A program made the translations under genes and the position numbers. 64,000 nucleotides of DNA from Tipula vernalis. Its lineage: Eukaryota; Arthropoda; Insecta; Diptera; Tipulidae. The stretch spans positions 19,405,409-19,469,408 of the forward strand of contig OY282558.1 of the NCBI GenBank assembly GCA_958295665.1. Reading direction: 5' to 3'. A model generated the notes under the pieces. It was given only the letters and a program-made list of their open reading frames with translations, was not told the origin of the DNA and did not search any database. Positions 1 to 12,321 of this stretch are shown in pieces. Positions within the stretch are counted from its first letter, which is position 1; each line of letters starts with the position of its first letter.

Positions 1-26
1 GGTCCCGAAACCTATTGATAGAGGTA

Positions 27-895
27 TCAACCATCGTAATCGGACCATTTTAGATTTTTACCGCCCAAAAACTTGTGGGCTATAGCACAGTTAATTTTCA
101 ATAAAATTGAATTTACTAAGAAATGTTTAGAAATAATCGAGCAATCAAAATGAAAATTGTCACAGCAATTACAGGTCCCGAAACCTATTGATAGAGGTAT
201 CAACCATCGTAATCGGACCATTTTAGATTTTTGCCGCCCAAAAACTTGTGGGCTATAGCACAGTTAATTTTCAATAAAATTGAATTTTCTAAGAAATGTT
301 TAGAAATAATCGAGCAATCAAAATGAAAATTGTCACAGCAATTACAGGTCCCGAAACCTATTGATAGAGGTATCAACCATCGTAATCGGACCATTTTAGA
401 TTTTTACCGCCCAAAAACTTGTGGGCTATAGCACAGTTAATTTTCAATAAAATTGAATTTACTAAGAAATGTTTAGAAATAATCGAGCAATCAAAATGAA
501 AATTGTCACAGCAATTACAGGTCCCGAAACCTATTGATAGAGGTATCAACCATCGTAATCGGACCATTTTAGATTTTTGCCGCCCAAAAACTTGTGGGCT
601 ATAGCACAGTTAATTTTCAATAAAATTGAATTTTCTAAGAAATGTTTAGAAATAATCGAGCAATCAAAATGAAAATTGTCACAGCAATTACAGGTCCCGA
701 AACCTATTGATAGAGGTATCAACCATCGTAATCGGACCATTTTAGATTTTTACCGCCCAAAAACTTGTGGGCTATATATAGCACAGTTAATTTTCAATAA
801 AATTGAATTTTCTAAGAAATGTTTAGAAATAATCGAGCAATCAAAATGAAAATTGTCACAGCAATTACAGGTCCCGAAACCTATTGATAGAGGTA
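27..895. repeat. Five-monomer block with TA-expanded palindrome, copy 1
   Basis: The order of variants is ttgaatttac / ttgaattttc / ttgaatttac / ttgaattttc / TATA-insertion monomer, 869 bp in all. The first four monomers also form two 346-bp dimers. The same order recurs at 9723-10591 and 12322-13190. The distance to the second copy is 9696 bp, i.e. 56 monomers plus two 4-bp insertions, so phase is preserved. Confidence 0.88.
771..782. repeat. 12-bp palindrome from TATA insertion
   Basis: GCTATAGC is expanded to GCTATATATAGC. The spacing of the flanking phase marks rises from 173 to 177. It is the first of four such sites and creates a TATA-like core, but no promoter context supports calling it a promoter. 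Confidence 0.9.
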
Positions 896-1277
896 TCAAC
901 CATCGTAATCGGACCATTTTAGATTTTTACCGCCCAAAAACTTGTGGGCTATAGCACAGTTAATTTTCAATAAAATTGAATTTTCTAAGAAATGTTTAGA
1001 AATAATCGAGCAATCAAAATGAAAATTGTCACAGCAATTACAGGTCCCGAAACCTATTGATAGAGGTATCAACCATCGTAATCGGACCATTTTAGATTTT
1101 TACCGCCCAAAAACTTGTGGGCTATAGCACAGTTAATTTTCAATAAAATTGAATTTTCTAAGAAATGTTTAGAAATAATCGAGCAATCAAAATGCAAATT
1201 GTCACAGCAATTACAGGTCCCGAAACCTATTGATAGAGGTATCAACCATCGTAATCGGACCATTTTAGATTTTTGCC

Positions 1278-1295
1278 GCCCAAAAACTTGTGGGC
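1278..1295. other. GC-rich 5-bp inverted repeat in the monomer
   Basis: GCCCA and TGGGC are separated by 8 nt and form the most GC-rich part of the monomer. The arms recur in nearly every copy. They are lost where 'gccgccc' becomes 'gccgcaa' (46.19, 48.27, 50.87, 53.96 and 58.63 kb). No function can be assigned from sequence. Confidence 0.7.
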
Positions 1296-1301
1296 TATAG
1301 C
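1294..1301. other. 8-bp palindrome GCTATAGC, once per monomer
   Basis: This is a perfect palindrome recurring every 173 bp. Its TA core is the only site of 2- and 4-bp expansion in the window; every such expansion gives a longer perfect palindrome (10 bp at 43613-43622; 12 bp at four sites). In a few monomers it becomes 'gctataccac', which breaks it (34.10, 46.04, 48.12, 50.37, 53.81 and 58.48 kb). Confidence 0.85.
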
Positions 1302-1311
1302 ACAGTTAATT

Positions 1312-1326
1312 TTCAATAAAATTGAA
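1312..1326. other. 6-bp dyad with AAA spacer
   Basis: TTCAAT and ATTGAA flank AAA. In the right array many copies carry CTCAAT with ATTGAG, a paired change that keeps the dyad. Copies with only one of the two changes also exist, and 'caacaaaattg' breaks the innermost pair, so conservation is not strict. Confidence 0.7.
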
Positions 1327-1369
1327 TTTTCTAAGAAATGTTTAGAAATAATCGAGCAATCAAAATGAA

Positions 1370-1385
1370 AATTGTCACAGCAATT
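1370..1385. other. 5-bp dyad AATTG / CAATT with 6-nt spacer
   Basis: AATTG-TCACAG-CAATT recurs in most monomers. The 13-bp tandem duplication at 62398-62423 falls inside it, and the common 'atgcaaatt' variant lies just to its left. Hairpin or protein-binding roles are unproven. Confidence 0.6.
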
Positions 1386-2279
1386 ACAGGTCCCGAAACC
1401 TATTGATAGAGGTATCAACCATCGTAATCGGACCATTTTAGATTTTTGCCGCCCAAAAACTTGTGGGCTATAGCACAGTTAATTTTCAATAAAATTGAAT
1501 TTTCTAAGAAATGTTTAGAAATAATCGAGCAATCAAAATGAAAATTGTCACAGCAATTACAGGTCCCGAAACCTATTGATAGAGGTATCAACCATCGTAA
1601 TCGGACCATTTTAGATTTTTACCGCCCAAAAACTTGTGGGCTATAGCACAGTTAATTTTCAATAAAATTGAATTTTCTAAGAAATGTTTAGAAATAATCG
1701 AGCAATCAAAATGAAAATTGTCACAGCAATTACAGGTCCCGAAACCTATTGATAGAGGTATCAACCATCGTAATCGGACCATTTTAGATTTTTGCCGCCC
1801 AAAAACTTGTGGGCTATAGCACAGTTAATTTTCAATAAAATTGAACTTTATAAGAAATGTTTAGAAATAATCGAGCAATCAAAATGAAAATTGTCACAGC
1901 AATTACAGGTCCCGAAACCTATTGATAGAGGTATCAACCATCGTAATCGGACGATTTTAGATTTTTACCGCCCAAAAACTTGTGGGCTATAGCACAGTTA
2001 ATTTTCAATAAAATTGAATTTTCTAAGAAATGTTTAGAAATAATCGAGCAATCAAAATGAAAATTGTCACAACAATTACAGGTCCCGAAACCTATTGATA
2101 GAGGTATCAACCATCGTAATCGGACCATTTTAGATTTTTGCCGCCCAAAAACTTGTGGGCTATAGCACAGTTAATTTTCAATAAAATTGAATTTTCTAAG
2201 AAATGTTTAGAAATAATCGAGCAATCAAAATGAAAATTGTCACAGCAATTACAGGTCCCGAAACCTATTGATAGAGGTA

Positions 2280-5051
2280 TCAACCATCGTAATCGGACCA
2301 TTTTAGATTTTTGCCGCCCAAAAACTTGTGGGCTATAGCACAGTTAATTTTCAATAAAATTGAACTTTCTAAGAAATGTTTAGAAATAATCGAGCAATCA
2401 AAATGAAAATTGTCACAGCAATTACAGGTCCCGAAACCTATTGATAGAGGTATCAACCATCGTAATCGGACCATTTTAGATTTTTGCCGCCCAAAAACTT
2501 GTGGGCTATAGCACAGTTAATTTTCAATAAAATTGAACTTTCTAAGAAATGTTTAGAAATAATCGAGCAATCAAAATGAAAATTGTCACAGCAATTACAG
2601 GTCCCGAAACCTATTGATAGAGGTATCAACCATCGTAATCGGACCATTTTAGATTTTTGCCGCCCAAAAACTTGTGGGCTATAGCACAGTTAATTTTCAA
2701 TAAAATTGAACTTTATAAGAAATGTTTAGAAATAATCGAGCAATCAAAATGAAAATTGTCACAGCAATTACAGGTCCCGAAACCTATTGATAGAGGTATC
2801 AACCATCGTAATCGGACCATTTTAGATTTTTACCGCCCAAAAACTTGTGGGCTATAGCACAGTTAATTTTCAATAAAATTGAATTTTCTAAGAAATGTTT
2901 AGAAATAATAGAGCAATCAAAATGAAAATTGTCACAACAATTACAGGTCCCGAAACCTATTGATAGAGGTATCAACCATCGTAATCGGACCATTTTAGAT
3001 TTTTGCCGCCCAAAAACTTGTGGGCTATAGCACAGTTAATTTTCAATAAAATTGAATTTTCTAAGAAATGTTTAGAAATAATCGAGCAATCAAAATGAAA
3101 ATTGTCACAGCAATTACAGGTCCCGAAACCTATTGATAGAGATATCAACCATCGTATTCGGACCATTTTAGAGTTTTGCCGCCCAAAAACTTGTGGGCTA
3201 TAGCACAGTTAATTTTCAATAAAATTGAATTTTCTAAGAAATGTTTAGAAATAATCGAGCAATCAAAATGAAAATTGTCACAGCAATTACAGGTCCCGAA
3301 ACCTATTGATAGAGGTATCAACCATCGTAATCGGACCATTTTAGATTTTTGCCGCCCAAAAACTTGTGGGCTATAGCACAGTTAATTTTCAATAAAATTG
3401 AATTTTCTAAGAAATGTTTAGAAATAATCGAGCAATCAAAATGAAAATTGTCACAGCAATTACAGGTCCCGAAACCTATTGATAGAGGTATCAACCATCG
3501 TAATCGGACCATTTTAGATTTTTACCGCCCAAAAACTTGTGGGCTATAGCACAGTTAATTTTCAATAAAATTGAATTTTCTAAGAAATGTTTAGAAATAA
3601 TCGAGCAATCAAAATGAAAATTGTCACAGCAATTACAGGTCCCGAAACCTATTGATAGAGGTATCAACCATCGTAATCGGACCATTTTAGATTTTTACCG
3701 CCCAAAAACTTGTGGGCTATATATAGCACAGTTAATTTTCAATAAAATTGAATTTTCTAAGAAATGTTTAGAAATAATCGAGCAATCAAAATGAAAATTG
3801 TCACAACAATTACAGGTCCCGAAACCTATTGATAGAGGTATCAACCATCGTAATCGGACCATTTTAGATTTTTGCCGCCCAAAAACTTGTGGGCTATAGC
3901 ACAGTTAATTTTCAATAAAATTGAATTTTCTAAGAAATGTTTAGAAATAATCGAGCAATCAAAATGAAAATTGTCACAGCAATTACAGGTCCCGAAACCT
4001 ATTGATAGAGGTATCAACCATCGTAATCGGACCATTTTAGATTTTTGCCGCCCAAAAACTTGTGGGCTATAGCACAGTTAATTTTCAATAAAATTGAACT
4101 TTCTAAGAAATGTTTAGAAATAATCGAGCAATCAAAATGAAAATTGTCACAGCAATTACAGGTCCCGAAACCTATTGATAGAGGTATCAACCATCGTAAT
4201 CGGACCATTTTAGATTTTTGCCGCCCAAAAACTTGTGGGCTATAGCACAGTTAATTTTCAATAAAATTGAACTTTCTAAGAAATGTTTAGAAATAATCGA
4301 GCAATCAAAATGAAAATTGTCACAGCAATTACAGGTCCCGAAACCTATTGATAGAGGTATCAACCATCGTAATCGGACCATTTTAGATTTTTGCCGCCCA
4401 AAAACTTGTGGGCTATAGCACAGTTAATTTTCAATAAAATTGAATTTTCTAAGAAATGTTTAGAAATAATCGAGCAATCAAAATGAAAATTGTCACAGCA
4501 ATTACAGGTCCCGAAACCTATTGATAGAGGTATCAACCATCGTAATCGGACCATTTTAGATTTTTACCGCCCAAAAACTTGTGGGCTATAGCACAGTTAA
4601 TTTTCAATAAAATTGAATTTTCTAAGAAATGTTTAGAAATAATAGAGCAATCAAAATGAAAATTGTCACAACAATTACAGGTCCCGAAACCTATTGATAG
4701 AGGTATCAACCATCGTAATCGGACCATTTTAGATTTTTGCCGCCCAAAAACTTGTGGGCTATAGCACAGTTAATTTTCAATAAAATTGAATTTTCTAAGA
4801 AATGTTTAGAAATAACCGAGCAATCAAAATGAAAATTGTCACAGCAATTACAGGTCCCGAAACCTATTGATAGAGATATCAACCATCGTATTCGGACCAT
4901 TTTAGAGTTTTGCCGCCCAAAAACTTGTGGGCTATAGCACAGTTAATTTTCAATAAAATTGAATTTTCTAAGAAATGTTTAGAAATAATCGAGCAATCAA
5001 AATGAAAATTGTCACAGCAATTACAGGTCCCGAAACCTATTGATAGAGGTA
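2280..5051. repeat. Ten-monomer higher-order repeat (1734 bp period)
   Basis: Monomers 2280-3317 match 4014-5051 in order and private variants: two 'ttgaactttc' monomers; 'aataatagagc' (about 2907 and 4641); 'gatatcaacc' (3141 and 4875) with 'cgtattcgg'; and 'ttagagtttt'. The period of 1734 bp equals ten monomers plus the TATA insertion at 3716. One monomer differs: 2626 has 'actttataag' and its partner 4360 does not. The second unit is not completed; from about 5052 the order changes to that of the next block. Confidence 0.85.
3716..3727. repeat. 12-bp palindrome from TATA insertion
   Basis: Same 4-bp expansion as at 771-782, 2945 bp away (17 monomers + 4). It lies at the end of the first ten-monomer unit. 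Confidence 0.9.
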
Positions 5052-5080
5052 TCAACCATCGTAATCGGACCATTTTAGAG

Positions 5081-6449
5081 TTTTGCCCGCCCAAAAACTT
5101 GTGGGCTATAGCACAGTTAATTTTCAATAAAATTGAATTTTCTAAGAAATGTTTAGAAATAATCGAGCAATCAAAATGAAAATTGTCACAGCAATTACAG
5201 GTCCCGAAACCTATTGATAGAGGTATCAACCATCGTAATCGGACCATTTTAGATTTTTACCGCCCAAAAACTTGTGGGCTATAGCACAGTTAATTTTCAA
5301 TAAAATTGAATTTTCTAAGAAATGTTTAGAAATAATCGAGCAATCAAAATGAAAATTGTCACAGCAATTACAGGTCCCGAAACCTATTGATAGAGGTATC
5401 AACCATCGTAATCGACCATTTTAGATTTTTACCGCCCAAAAACTTGTGGGCTATAGCACAGTTAATTTTCAATAAAATTGAATTTTCTAAGAAATGTTTA
5501 GAAATAATCGAGCAATCAAAATGAAAATTGTCACAGCAATTACAGGTCCCGAAACCTATTGATAGAGGTATCAACCATCGTAATCGGACCATTTTAGAGT
5601 TTTGCCGCCCAAAAACTTGTGGGCTATAGCACAGTTAATTTTCAATAAAATTGAATTTTCTAAGAAATGTTTAGAAATAATCGAGCAATCAAAATGAAAA
5701 TTGTCACAGCAATTACAGGTCCCGAAACCTATTGATAGAGGTATCAACCATCATAATCGGACCATTTTAGATTTTTACCGCCCAAAAACTTGTGGGCTAT
5801 AGCACAGTTAATTTTCAATAAAATTGAATTTTCTAAGAAATGTTTAGAAATAATCGAGCAATCAAAATGAAAAATTGTCACAGCAATTACAGGTCCCGAA
5901 ACCTATTGATAGAGGTATCAACCATCGTAATCGGACCATTTTAGATTTTTACCGCCCAAAAAACTTGTGGGCTATAGCACAGTTAATTTTCAATAAAATT
6001 GAATTTTCTAAGAAATGTTTAGAAATAATCGAGCAATCAAAATGAAAATTGTCACAGCAATTACAGGTCCCGAAACCTATTGATAGAGGTATCAACCATC
6101 GTAATCGGACCATTTTAGAGTTTTGCCGCCCAAAAACTTGTGGCTATAGCACAGTTAATTTTCAATAAAATTGAATTTTCTAAGAAATGTTTAGAAATAA
6201 TCGAGCAATCAAAATGAAAATTGTCACAGCAATTACAGGTCCCGAAACCTATTGATAGAGGTATCAACCATCGTAATCGGACCATTTTAGATTTTTACCG
6301 CCCAAAAACTTGTGGGCTATAGCACAGTTAATTTTCAATAAAATTGAATTTTCTAAGAAATGTTTAGAAATAATCGAGCAATCAAAATGAAAATTGTCAC
6401 AGCAATTACAGGTCCCGAAACCTATTGATAGAGGTATCAACCATCGTAT
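5081..6449. other. Cluster of six single-base indels
   Basis: Relative to neighbouring copies: +C in 'tttgcccgccc' (about 5086), -G in 'aatcgaccat' (about 5414), +A in 'atgaaaaatt' (about 5874), +A in 'cccaaaaaac' (about 5960), -G in 'ttgtggctat' (about 6142) and -A in 'catcgtatcgg' (about 6447). Net change is zero. All lie in or next to short base runs. No other single-base indel was found between 1 and 29000. Either a low-quality assembly segment or a locally relaxed stretch; the first seems likelier. Confidence 0.8.
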
Positions 6450-9400
6450 CGGACCATTTTAGAGTTTTGCCGCCCAAAAACTTGTGGGCTATAGCACAGT
6501 TAATTTTCAATAAAATTGAATTTTCTAAGAAATGTTTAGAAATAATCGAGCAATCAAAATGAAAATTGTCACAGCAATTACAGGTCCCGAAACCTATTGA
6601 TAGAGGTATCAACCATCGTAATCGGACCATTTTAGATTTTTACCGCCCAAAAACTTGTGGGCTATAGCACAGTTAATTTTCAATAAAATTGAATTTTCTA
6701 AGAAATGTTTAGAAATAATCGAGCAATCAAAATGAAAATTGTCACAGCAATTACAGGTCCCGAAACCTATTGATAGAGGTATCAACCATCGTAATCGGAC
6801 CATTTTAGATTTTTACCGCCCAAAAACTTGTGGGCTATAGCACAGTTAATTTTCAATAAAATTGAATTTTCTAAGAAATGTTTAGAAATAATCGAGCAAT
6901 CAAAATGAAAATTGTCACAGCAATTACAGGTCCCGAAACCTATTGATAGAGGTATCAACCATCGTAATCGGACCATTTTAGAGTTTTGCCGCCCAAAAAC
7001 TTGTGGGCTATAGCACAGTTAATTTTCAATAAAATTGAATTTTCTAAGAAATGTTTAGAAATAATCGAGCAATCAAAATGAAAATTGTCACAGCAATTAC
7101 AGGTCCCGAAACCTATTGATAGAGGTATCAACCATCATAATCGGACCATTTTAGATTTTTACCGCCCAAAAACTTGTGGGCTATAGCACAGTTAATTTTC
7201 AATAAAATTGAATTTTCTAAGAAATGTTTAGAAATAATCGAGCAATCAAAATGAAAATTGTCACAGCAATTACAGGTCCCGAAACCTATTGATAGAGGTA
7301 TCAACCATCGTAATCGGACCATTTTAGATTTTTACCGCCCAAAAACTTGTGGGCTATAGCACAGTTAATTTTCAATAAAATTGAATTTTCTAAGAAATGT
7401 TTAGAAATAATCGAGCAATCAAAATGAAAATTGTCACAGCAATTACAGGTCCCGAAACCTATTGATAGAGGTATCAACCATCGTAATCGGACCATTTTAG
7501 ATTTTTACCGCCCAAAAACTTGTGGGCTATAGCACAGTTAATTTTCAATAAAATTGAATTTTCTAAGAAATGTTTAGAAATAATCGAGCAATCAAAATGA
7601 AAATTGTCACAGCAATTACAGGTCCCGAAACCTATTGATAGAGGTATCAACCATCGTAATCGGACCATTTTAGATTTTTACCGCCCAAAAACTTGTGGGC
7701 TATAGCACAGTTAATTTTCAATAAAATTGAATTTACTAAGAAATGTTTAGAAATAATCGAGCAATCAAAATGAAAATTGTCACAGCAATTACAGGTCCCG
7801 AAACCTATTGATAGAGGTATCAACCATCGTAATCGGACCATTTTAGATTTTTGCCGCCCAAAAACTTGTGGGCTATAGCACAGTTAATTTTCAATAAAAT
7901 TGAATTTTCTAAGAAATGTTTAGAAATAATCGAGCAATCAAAATGAAAATTGTCACAGCAATTACAGGTCCCGAAACCTATTGATAGAGGTATCAACCAT
8001 CGTAATCGGACCATTTTAGATTTTTACCGCCCAAAAACTTGTGGGCTATAGCACAGTTAATTTTCAATAAAATTGAATTTTCTAAGAAATGTTTAGAAAT
8101 AATCGAGCAATCAAAATGAAAATTGTCACAGCAATTACAGGTCCCGAAACCTATTGATAGAGGTATCAACCATCGTAATCGGACCATTTTAGAGTTTTGC
8201 CGCCCAAAAACTTGTGGGCTATAGCACAGTTAATTTTCAATAAAATTGAATTTTCTAAGAAATGTTTAGAAATAATCGAGCAATCAAAATGAAAATTGTC
8301 ACAGCAATTACAGGTCCCGAAACCTATTGATAGAGGTATCAACCATCGTAATCGGACCATTTTAGATTTTTACCGCCCAAAAACTTGTGGGCTATAGCAC
8401 AGTTAATTTTCAATAAAATTGAATTTTCTAAGAAATGTTTAGAAATAATCGAGCAATCAAAATGAAAATTGTCACAGCAATTACAGGTCCCGAAACCTAT
8501 TGATAGAGGTATCAACCATCGTAATCGGACCATTTTAGAGTTTTGCCGCCCAAAAACTTGTGGGCTATAGCACAGTTAATTTTCAATAAAATTGAATTTT
8601 CTAAGAAATGTTTAGAAATAATCGAGCAATCAAAATGAAAATTGTCACAGCAATTACAGGTCCCGAAACCTATTGATAGAGGTATCAACCATCGTAATCG
8701 GACCATTTTAGATTTTTACCGCCCAAAAACTTGTGGGCTATAGCACAGTTAATTTTCAATAAAATTGAATTTTCTAAGAAATGTTTAGAAATAATCGAGC
8801 AATCAAAATGAAAATTGTCACAGCAATTACAGGTCCCGAAACCTATTGATAGAGGTATCAACCATCGTAATCGGACCATTTTAGATTTTTACCGCCCAAA
8901 AACTTGTGGGCTATAGCACAGTTAATTTTCAATAAAATTGAATTTTCTAAGAAATGTTTAGAAATAATCGAGCAATCAAAATGAAAATTGTCACAGCAAT
9001 TACAGGTCCCGAAACCTATTGATAGAGGTATCAACCATCGTAATCGGACCATTTTAGAGTTTTGCCGCCCAAAAACTTGTGGGCTATAGCACAGTTAATT
9101 TTCAATAAAATTGAATTTTCTAAGAAATGTTTAGAAATAATCGAGCAATCAAAATGAAAATTGTCACAGCAATTACAGGTCCCGAAACCTATTGATAGAG
9201 GTATCAACCATCATAATCGGACCATTTTAGATTTTTACCGCCCAAAAACTTGTGGGCTATAGCACAGTTAATTTTCAATAAAATTGAATTTTCTAAGAAA
9301 TGTTTAGAAATAATCGAGCAATCAAAATGAAAATTGTCACAGCAATTACAGGTCCCGAAACCTATTGATAGAGGTATCAACCATCGTAATCGGACCATTT

Positions 9401-10068
9401 TAGATTTTTACCGCCCAAAAACTTGTGGGCTATAGCACAGTTAATTTTCAATAAAATTGAATTTTCTAAGAAATGTTTAGAAATAATCGAGCAATCAAAA
9501 TGAAAATTGTCACAGCAATTACAGGTCCCGAAACCTATTGATAGAGGTATCAACCATCGTAATCGGACCATTTTAGATTTTTACCGCCCAAAAACTTGTG
9601 GGCTATAGCACAGTTAATTTTCAATAAAATTGAATTTTCTAAGAAATGTTTAGAAATAATCGAGCAATCAAAATGAAAATTGTCACAGCAATTACAGGTC
9701 CCGAAACCTATTGATAGAGGTATCAACCATCGTAATCGGACCATTTTAGATTTTTACCGCCCAAAAACTTGTGGGCTATAGCACAGTTAATTTTCAATAA
9801 AATTGAATTTACTAAGAAATGTTTAGAAATAATCGAGCAATCAAAATGAAAATTGTCACAGCAATTACAGGTCCCGAAACCTATTGATAGAGGTATCAAC
9901 CATCGTAATCGGACCATTTTAGATTTTTGCCGCCCAAAAACTTGTGGGCTATAGCACAGTTAATTTTCAATAAAATTGAATTTTCTAAGAAATGTTTAGA
10001 AATAATCGAGCAATCAAAATGAAAATTGTCACAGCAATTACAGGTCCCGAAACCTATTGATAGAGGTA
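5918..10068. repeat. Twelve-monomer tandem duplication (2076 bp)
   Basis: Copy 1 (5918-7992) and copy 2 (7993-10068) carry the same twelve monomers in the same order: taccg; ttagagtttt; taccg; ttagagtttt; taccg; taccg; ttagagtttt; 'catcataatc'; taccg; taccg; ttgaatttac; tgccg. Copy 2 is exactly 12 x 173. Copy 1 is 2075 bp because of one +1 and two -1 changes. The five monomers before it (5052-5917) repeat the order found at 6437-7300 and 8512-9376, so a smaller unit underlies the duplication. Confidence 0.9.
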
Positions 10069-10591
10069 TCAACCATCGTAATCGGACCATTTTAGATTTT
10101 TACCGCCCAAAAACTTGTGGGCTATAGCACAGTTAATTTTCAATAAAATTGAATTTACTAAGAAATGTTTAGAAATAATCGAGCAATCAAAATGAAAATT
10201 GTCACAGCAATTACAGGTCCCGAAACCTATTGATAGAGGTATCAACCATCGTAATCGGACCATTTTAGATTTTTGCCGCCCAAAAACTTGTGGGCTATAG
10301 CACAGTTAATTTTCAATAAAATTGAATTTTCTAAGAAATGTTTAGAAATAATCGAGCAATCAAAATGAAAATTGTCACAGCAATTACAGGTCCCGAAACC
10401 TATTGATAGAGGTATCAACCATCGTAATCGGACCATTTTAGATTTTTACCGCCCAAAAACTTGTGGGCTATATATAGCACAGTTAATTTTCAATAAAATT
10501 GAATTTTCTAAGAAATGTTTAGAAATAATCGAGCAATCAAAATGAAAATTGTCACAGCAATTACAGGTCCCGAAACCTATTGATAGAGGTA
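9723..10591. repeat. Five-monomer TATA block, copy 2
   Basis: Same monomer order as 27-895. It overlaps the end of the second copy of the twelve-monomer tandem unit (5918-10068), so two amplification events are nested here. It is followed by an 'atgcaaatt' monomer at 10592, unlike copy 1, where one ordinary monomer intervenes. Confidence 0.88.
10467..10478. repeat. 12-bp palindrome from TATA insertion
   Basis: Same 4-bp expansion, carried by the five-monomer block at 9723-10591. Confidence 0.9.
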
Positions 10592-11110
10592 TCAACCATC
10601 GTAATCGGACCATTTTAGATTTTTACCGCCCAAAAACTTGTGGGCTATAGCACAGTTAATTTTCAATAAAATTGAATTTTCTAAGAAATGTTTAGAAATA
10701 ATCGAGCAATCAAAATGCAAATTGTCACAGCAATTACAGGTCCCGAAACCTATTGATAGAGGTATCAACCATCGTAATCGGACCATTTTAGATTTTTGCC
10801 GCCCAAAAACTTGTGGGCTATAGCACAGTTAATTTTCAATAAAATTGAATTTTCTAAGAAATGTTTAGAAATAATCGAGCAATCAAAATGAAAATTGTCA
10901 CAGCAATTACAGGTCCCGAAACCTATTGATAGAGGTATCAACCATCGTAATCGGACCATTTTAGATTTTTGCCGCCCAAAAACTTGTGGGCTATAGCACA
11001 GTTAATTTTCAATAAAATTGAATTTTCTAAGAAATGTTTAGAAATAATCGAGCAATCAAAATGAAAATTGTCACAGCAATTACAGGTCCCGAAACCTATT
11101 GATAGAGGTA

Positions 11111-12321
11111 TCAACCATCGTAATCGGACCATTTTAGATTTTTACCGCCCAAAAACTTGTGGGCTATAGCACAGTTAATTTTCAATAAAATTGAATTTTC
11201 TAAGAAATGTTTAGAAATAATCGAGCAATCAAAATGCAAATTGTCACAGCAATTACAGGTCCCGAAACCTATTGATAGAGGTATCAACCATCGTAATCGG
11301 ACCATTTTAGATTTTTGCCGCCCAAAAACTTGTGGGCTATAGCACAGTTAATTTTCAATAAAATTGAATTTTCTAAGAAATGTTTAGAAATAATCGAGCA
11401 ATCAAAATGAAAATTGTCACAGCAATTACAGGTCCCGAAACCTATTGATAGAGGTATCAACCATCGTAATCGGACCATTTTAGATTTTTGCCGCCCAAAA
11501 ACTTGTGGGCTATAGCACAGTTAATTTTCAATAAAATTGAATTTTCTAAGAAATGTTTAGAAATAATCGAGCAATCAAAATGAAAATTGTCACAGCAATT
11601 ACAGGTCCCGAAACCTATTGATAGAGGTATCAACCATCGTAATCGGACCATTTTAGATTTTTACCGCCCAAAAACTTGTGGGCTATAGCACAGTTAATTT
11701 TCAATAAAATTGAATTTTCTAAGAAATGTTTAGAAATAATCGAGCAATCAAAATGAAAATTGTCACAGCAATTACAGGTCCCGAAACCTATTGATAGAGG
11801 TATCAACCATCGTAATCGGACCATTTTAGATTTTTGCCGCCCAAAAACTTGTGGGCTATAGCACAGTTAATTTTCAATAAAATTGAACTTTATAAGAAAT
11901 GTTTAGAAATAATCGAGCAATCAAAATGAAAATTGTCACAGCAATTACAGGTCCCGAAACCTATTGATAGAGGTATCAACCATCGTAATCGGACGATTTT
12001 AGATTTTTACCGCCCAAAAACTTGTGGGCTATAGCACAGTTAATTTTCAATAAAATTGAATTTTCTAAGAAATGTTTAGAAATAATCGAGCAATCAAAAT
12101 GAAAATTGTCACAACAATTACAGGTCCCGAAACCTATTGATAGAGGTATCAACCATCGTAATCGGACCATTTTAGATTTTTGCCGCCCAAAAACTTGTGG
12201 GCTATAGCACAGTTAATTTTCAATAAAATTGAATTTTCTAAGAAATGTTTAGAAATAATCGAGCAATCAAAATGAAAATTGTCACAGCAATTACAGGTCC
12301 CGAAACCTATTGATAGAGGTA
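11111..12321. repeat. Seven-monomer block, copy 2
   Basis: Second copy of 1069-2279, including the rare 'actttataag' and 'ggacgatttt' changes. It sits directly before copy 3 of the five-monomer TATA block, whereas copy 1 is followed by the 'ttgaactttc' monomers of the ten-monomer unit, so junctions differ on the right. Confidence 0.85.

Larger units (their letters stand above)
1242..1414. repeat. Representative 173-bp monomer
   Basis: One full period taken from 'tcaacc' to the next. It has 58 G+C of 173 and five CpG sites (two in 'atcgtaatcgg', one each in 'gccgccc', 'atcgagc' and 'cccgaaa'). Internal symmetry, from left to right: a GC stem GCCCA/TGGGC (1278-1295), an 8-bp perfect palindrome GCTATAGC (1294-1301), a 6-bp dyad TTCAAT-AAA-ATTGAA (1312-1326) and a 5-bp dyad AATTG-TCACAG-CAATT (1370-1385). 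Several A/T tracts of four or five bases lie roughly one or two helical turns apart, so curvature is plausible but not computed. AATAAA occurs once on the plus strand inside the 6-bp dyad. No CENP-B box consensus is present. Confidence 0.95.
1069..2279. repeat. Seven-monomer block, copy 1
   Basis: The order of monomers is 'atgcaaatt'; tgccg; tgccg; taccg; 'actttataag'; 'ggacgatttt' with 'cacaacaatt'; tgccg. The same order with the same private variants recurs at 11111-12321, 10042 bp away (58 monomers + 8, the 8 being two TATA insertions). This is a dispersed segmental duplication within the array. Confidence 0.85.

Noticed and set aside
771..782. TATA box / promoter at the expanded palindrome
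   Set aside because: It is a TA expansion of a palindrome present in every monomer, with no start site, downstream gene or other promoter element.
4879..5247. 122-codon frame (and a similar one at 46158-46526) as a two-domain protein
   Set aside because: Each results from a 1-bp insertion that puts two neighbouring monomers in one frame; the repeated halves are simply two monomers.
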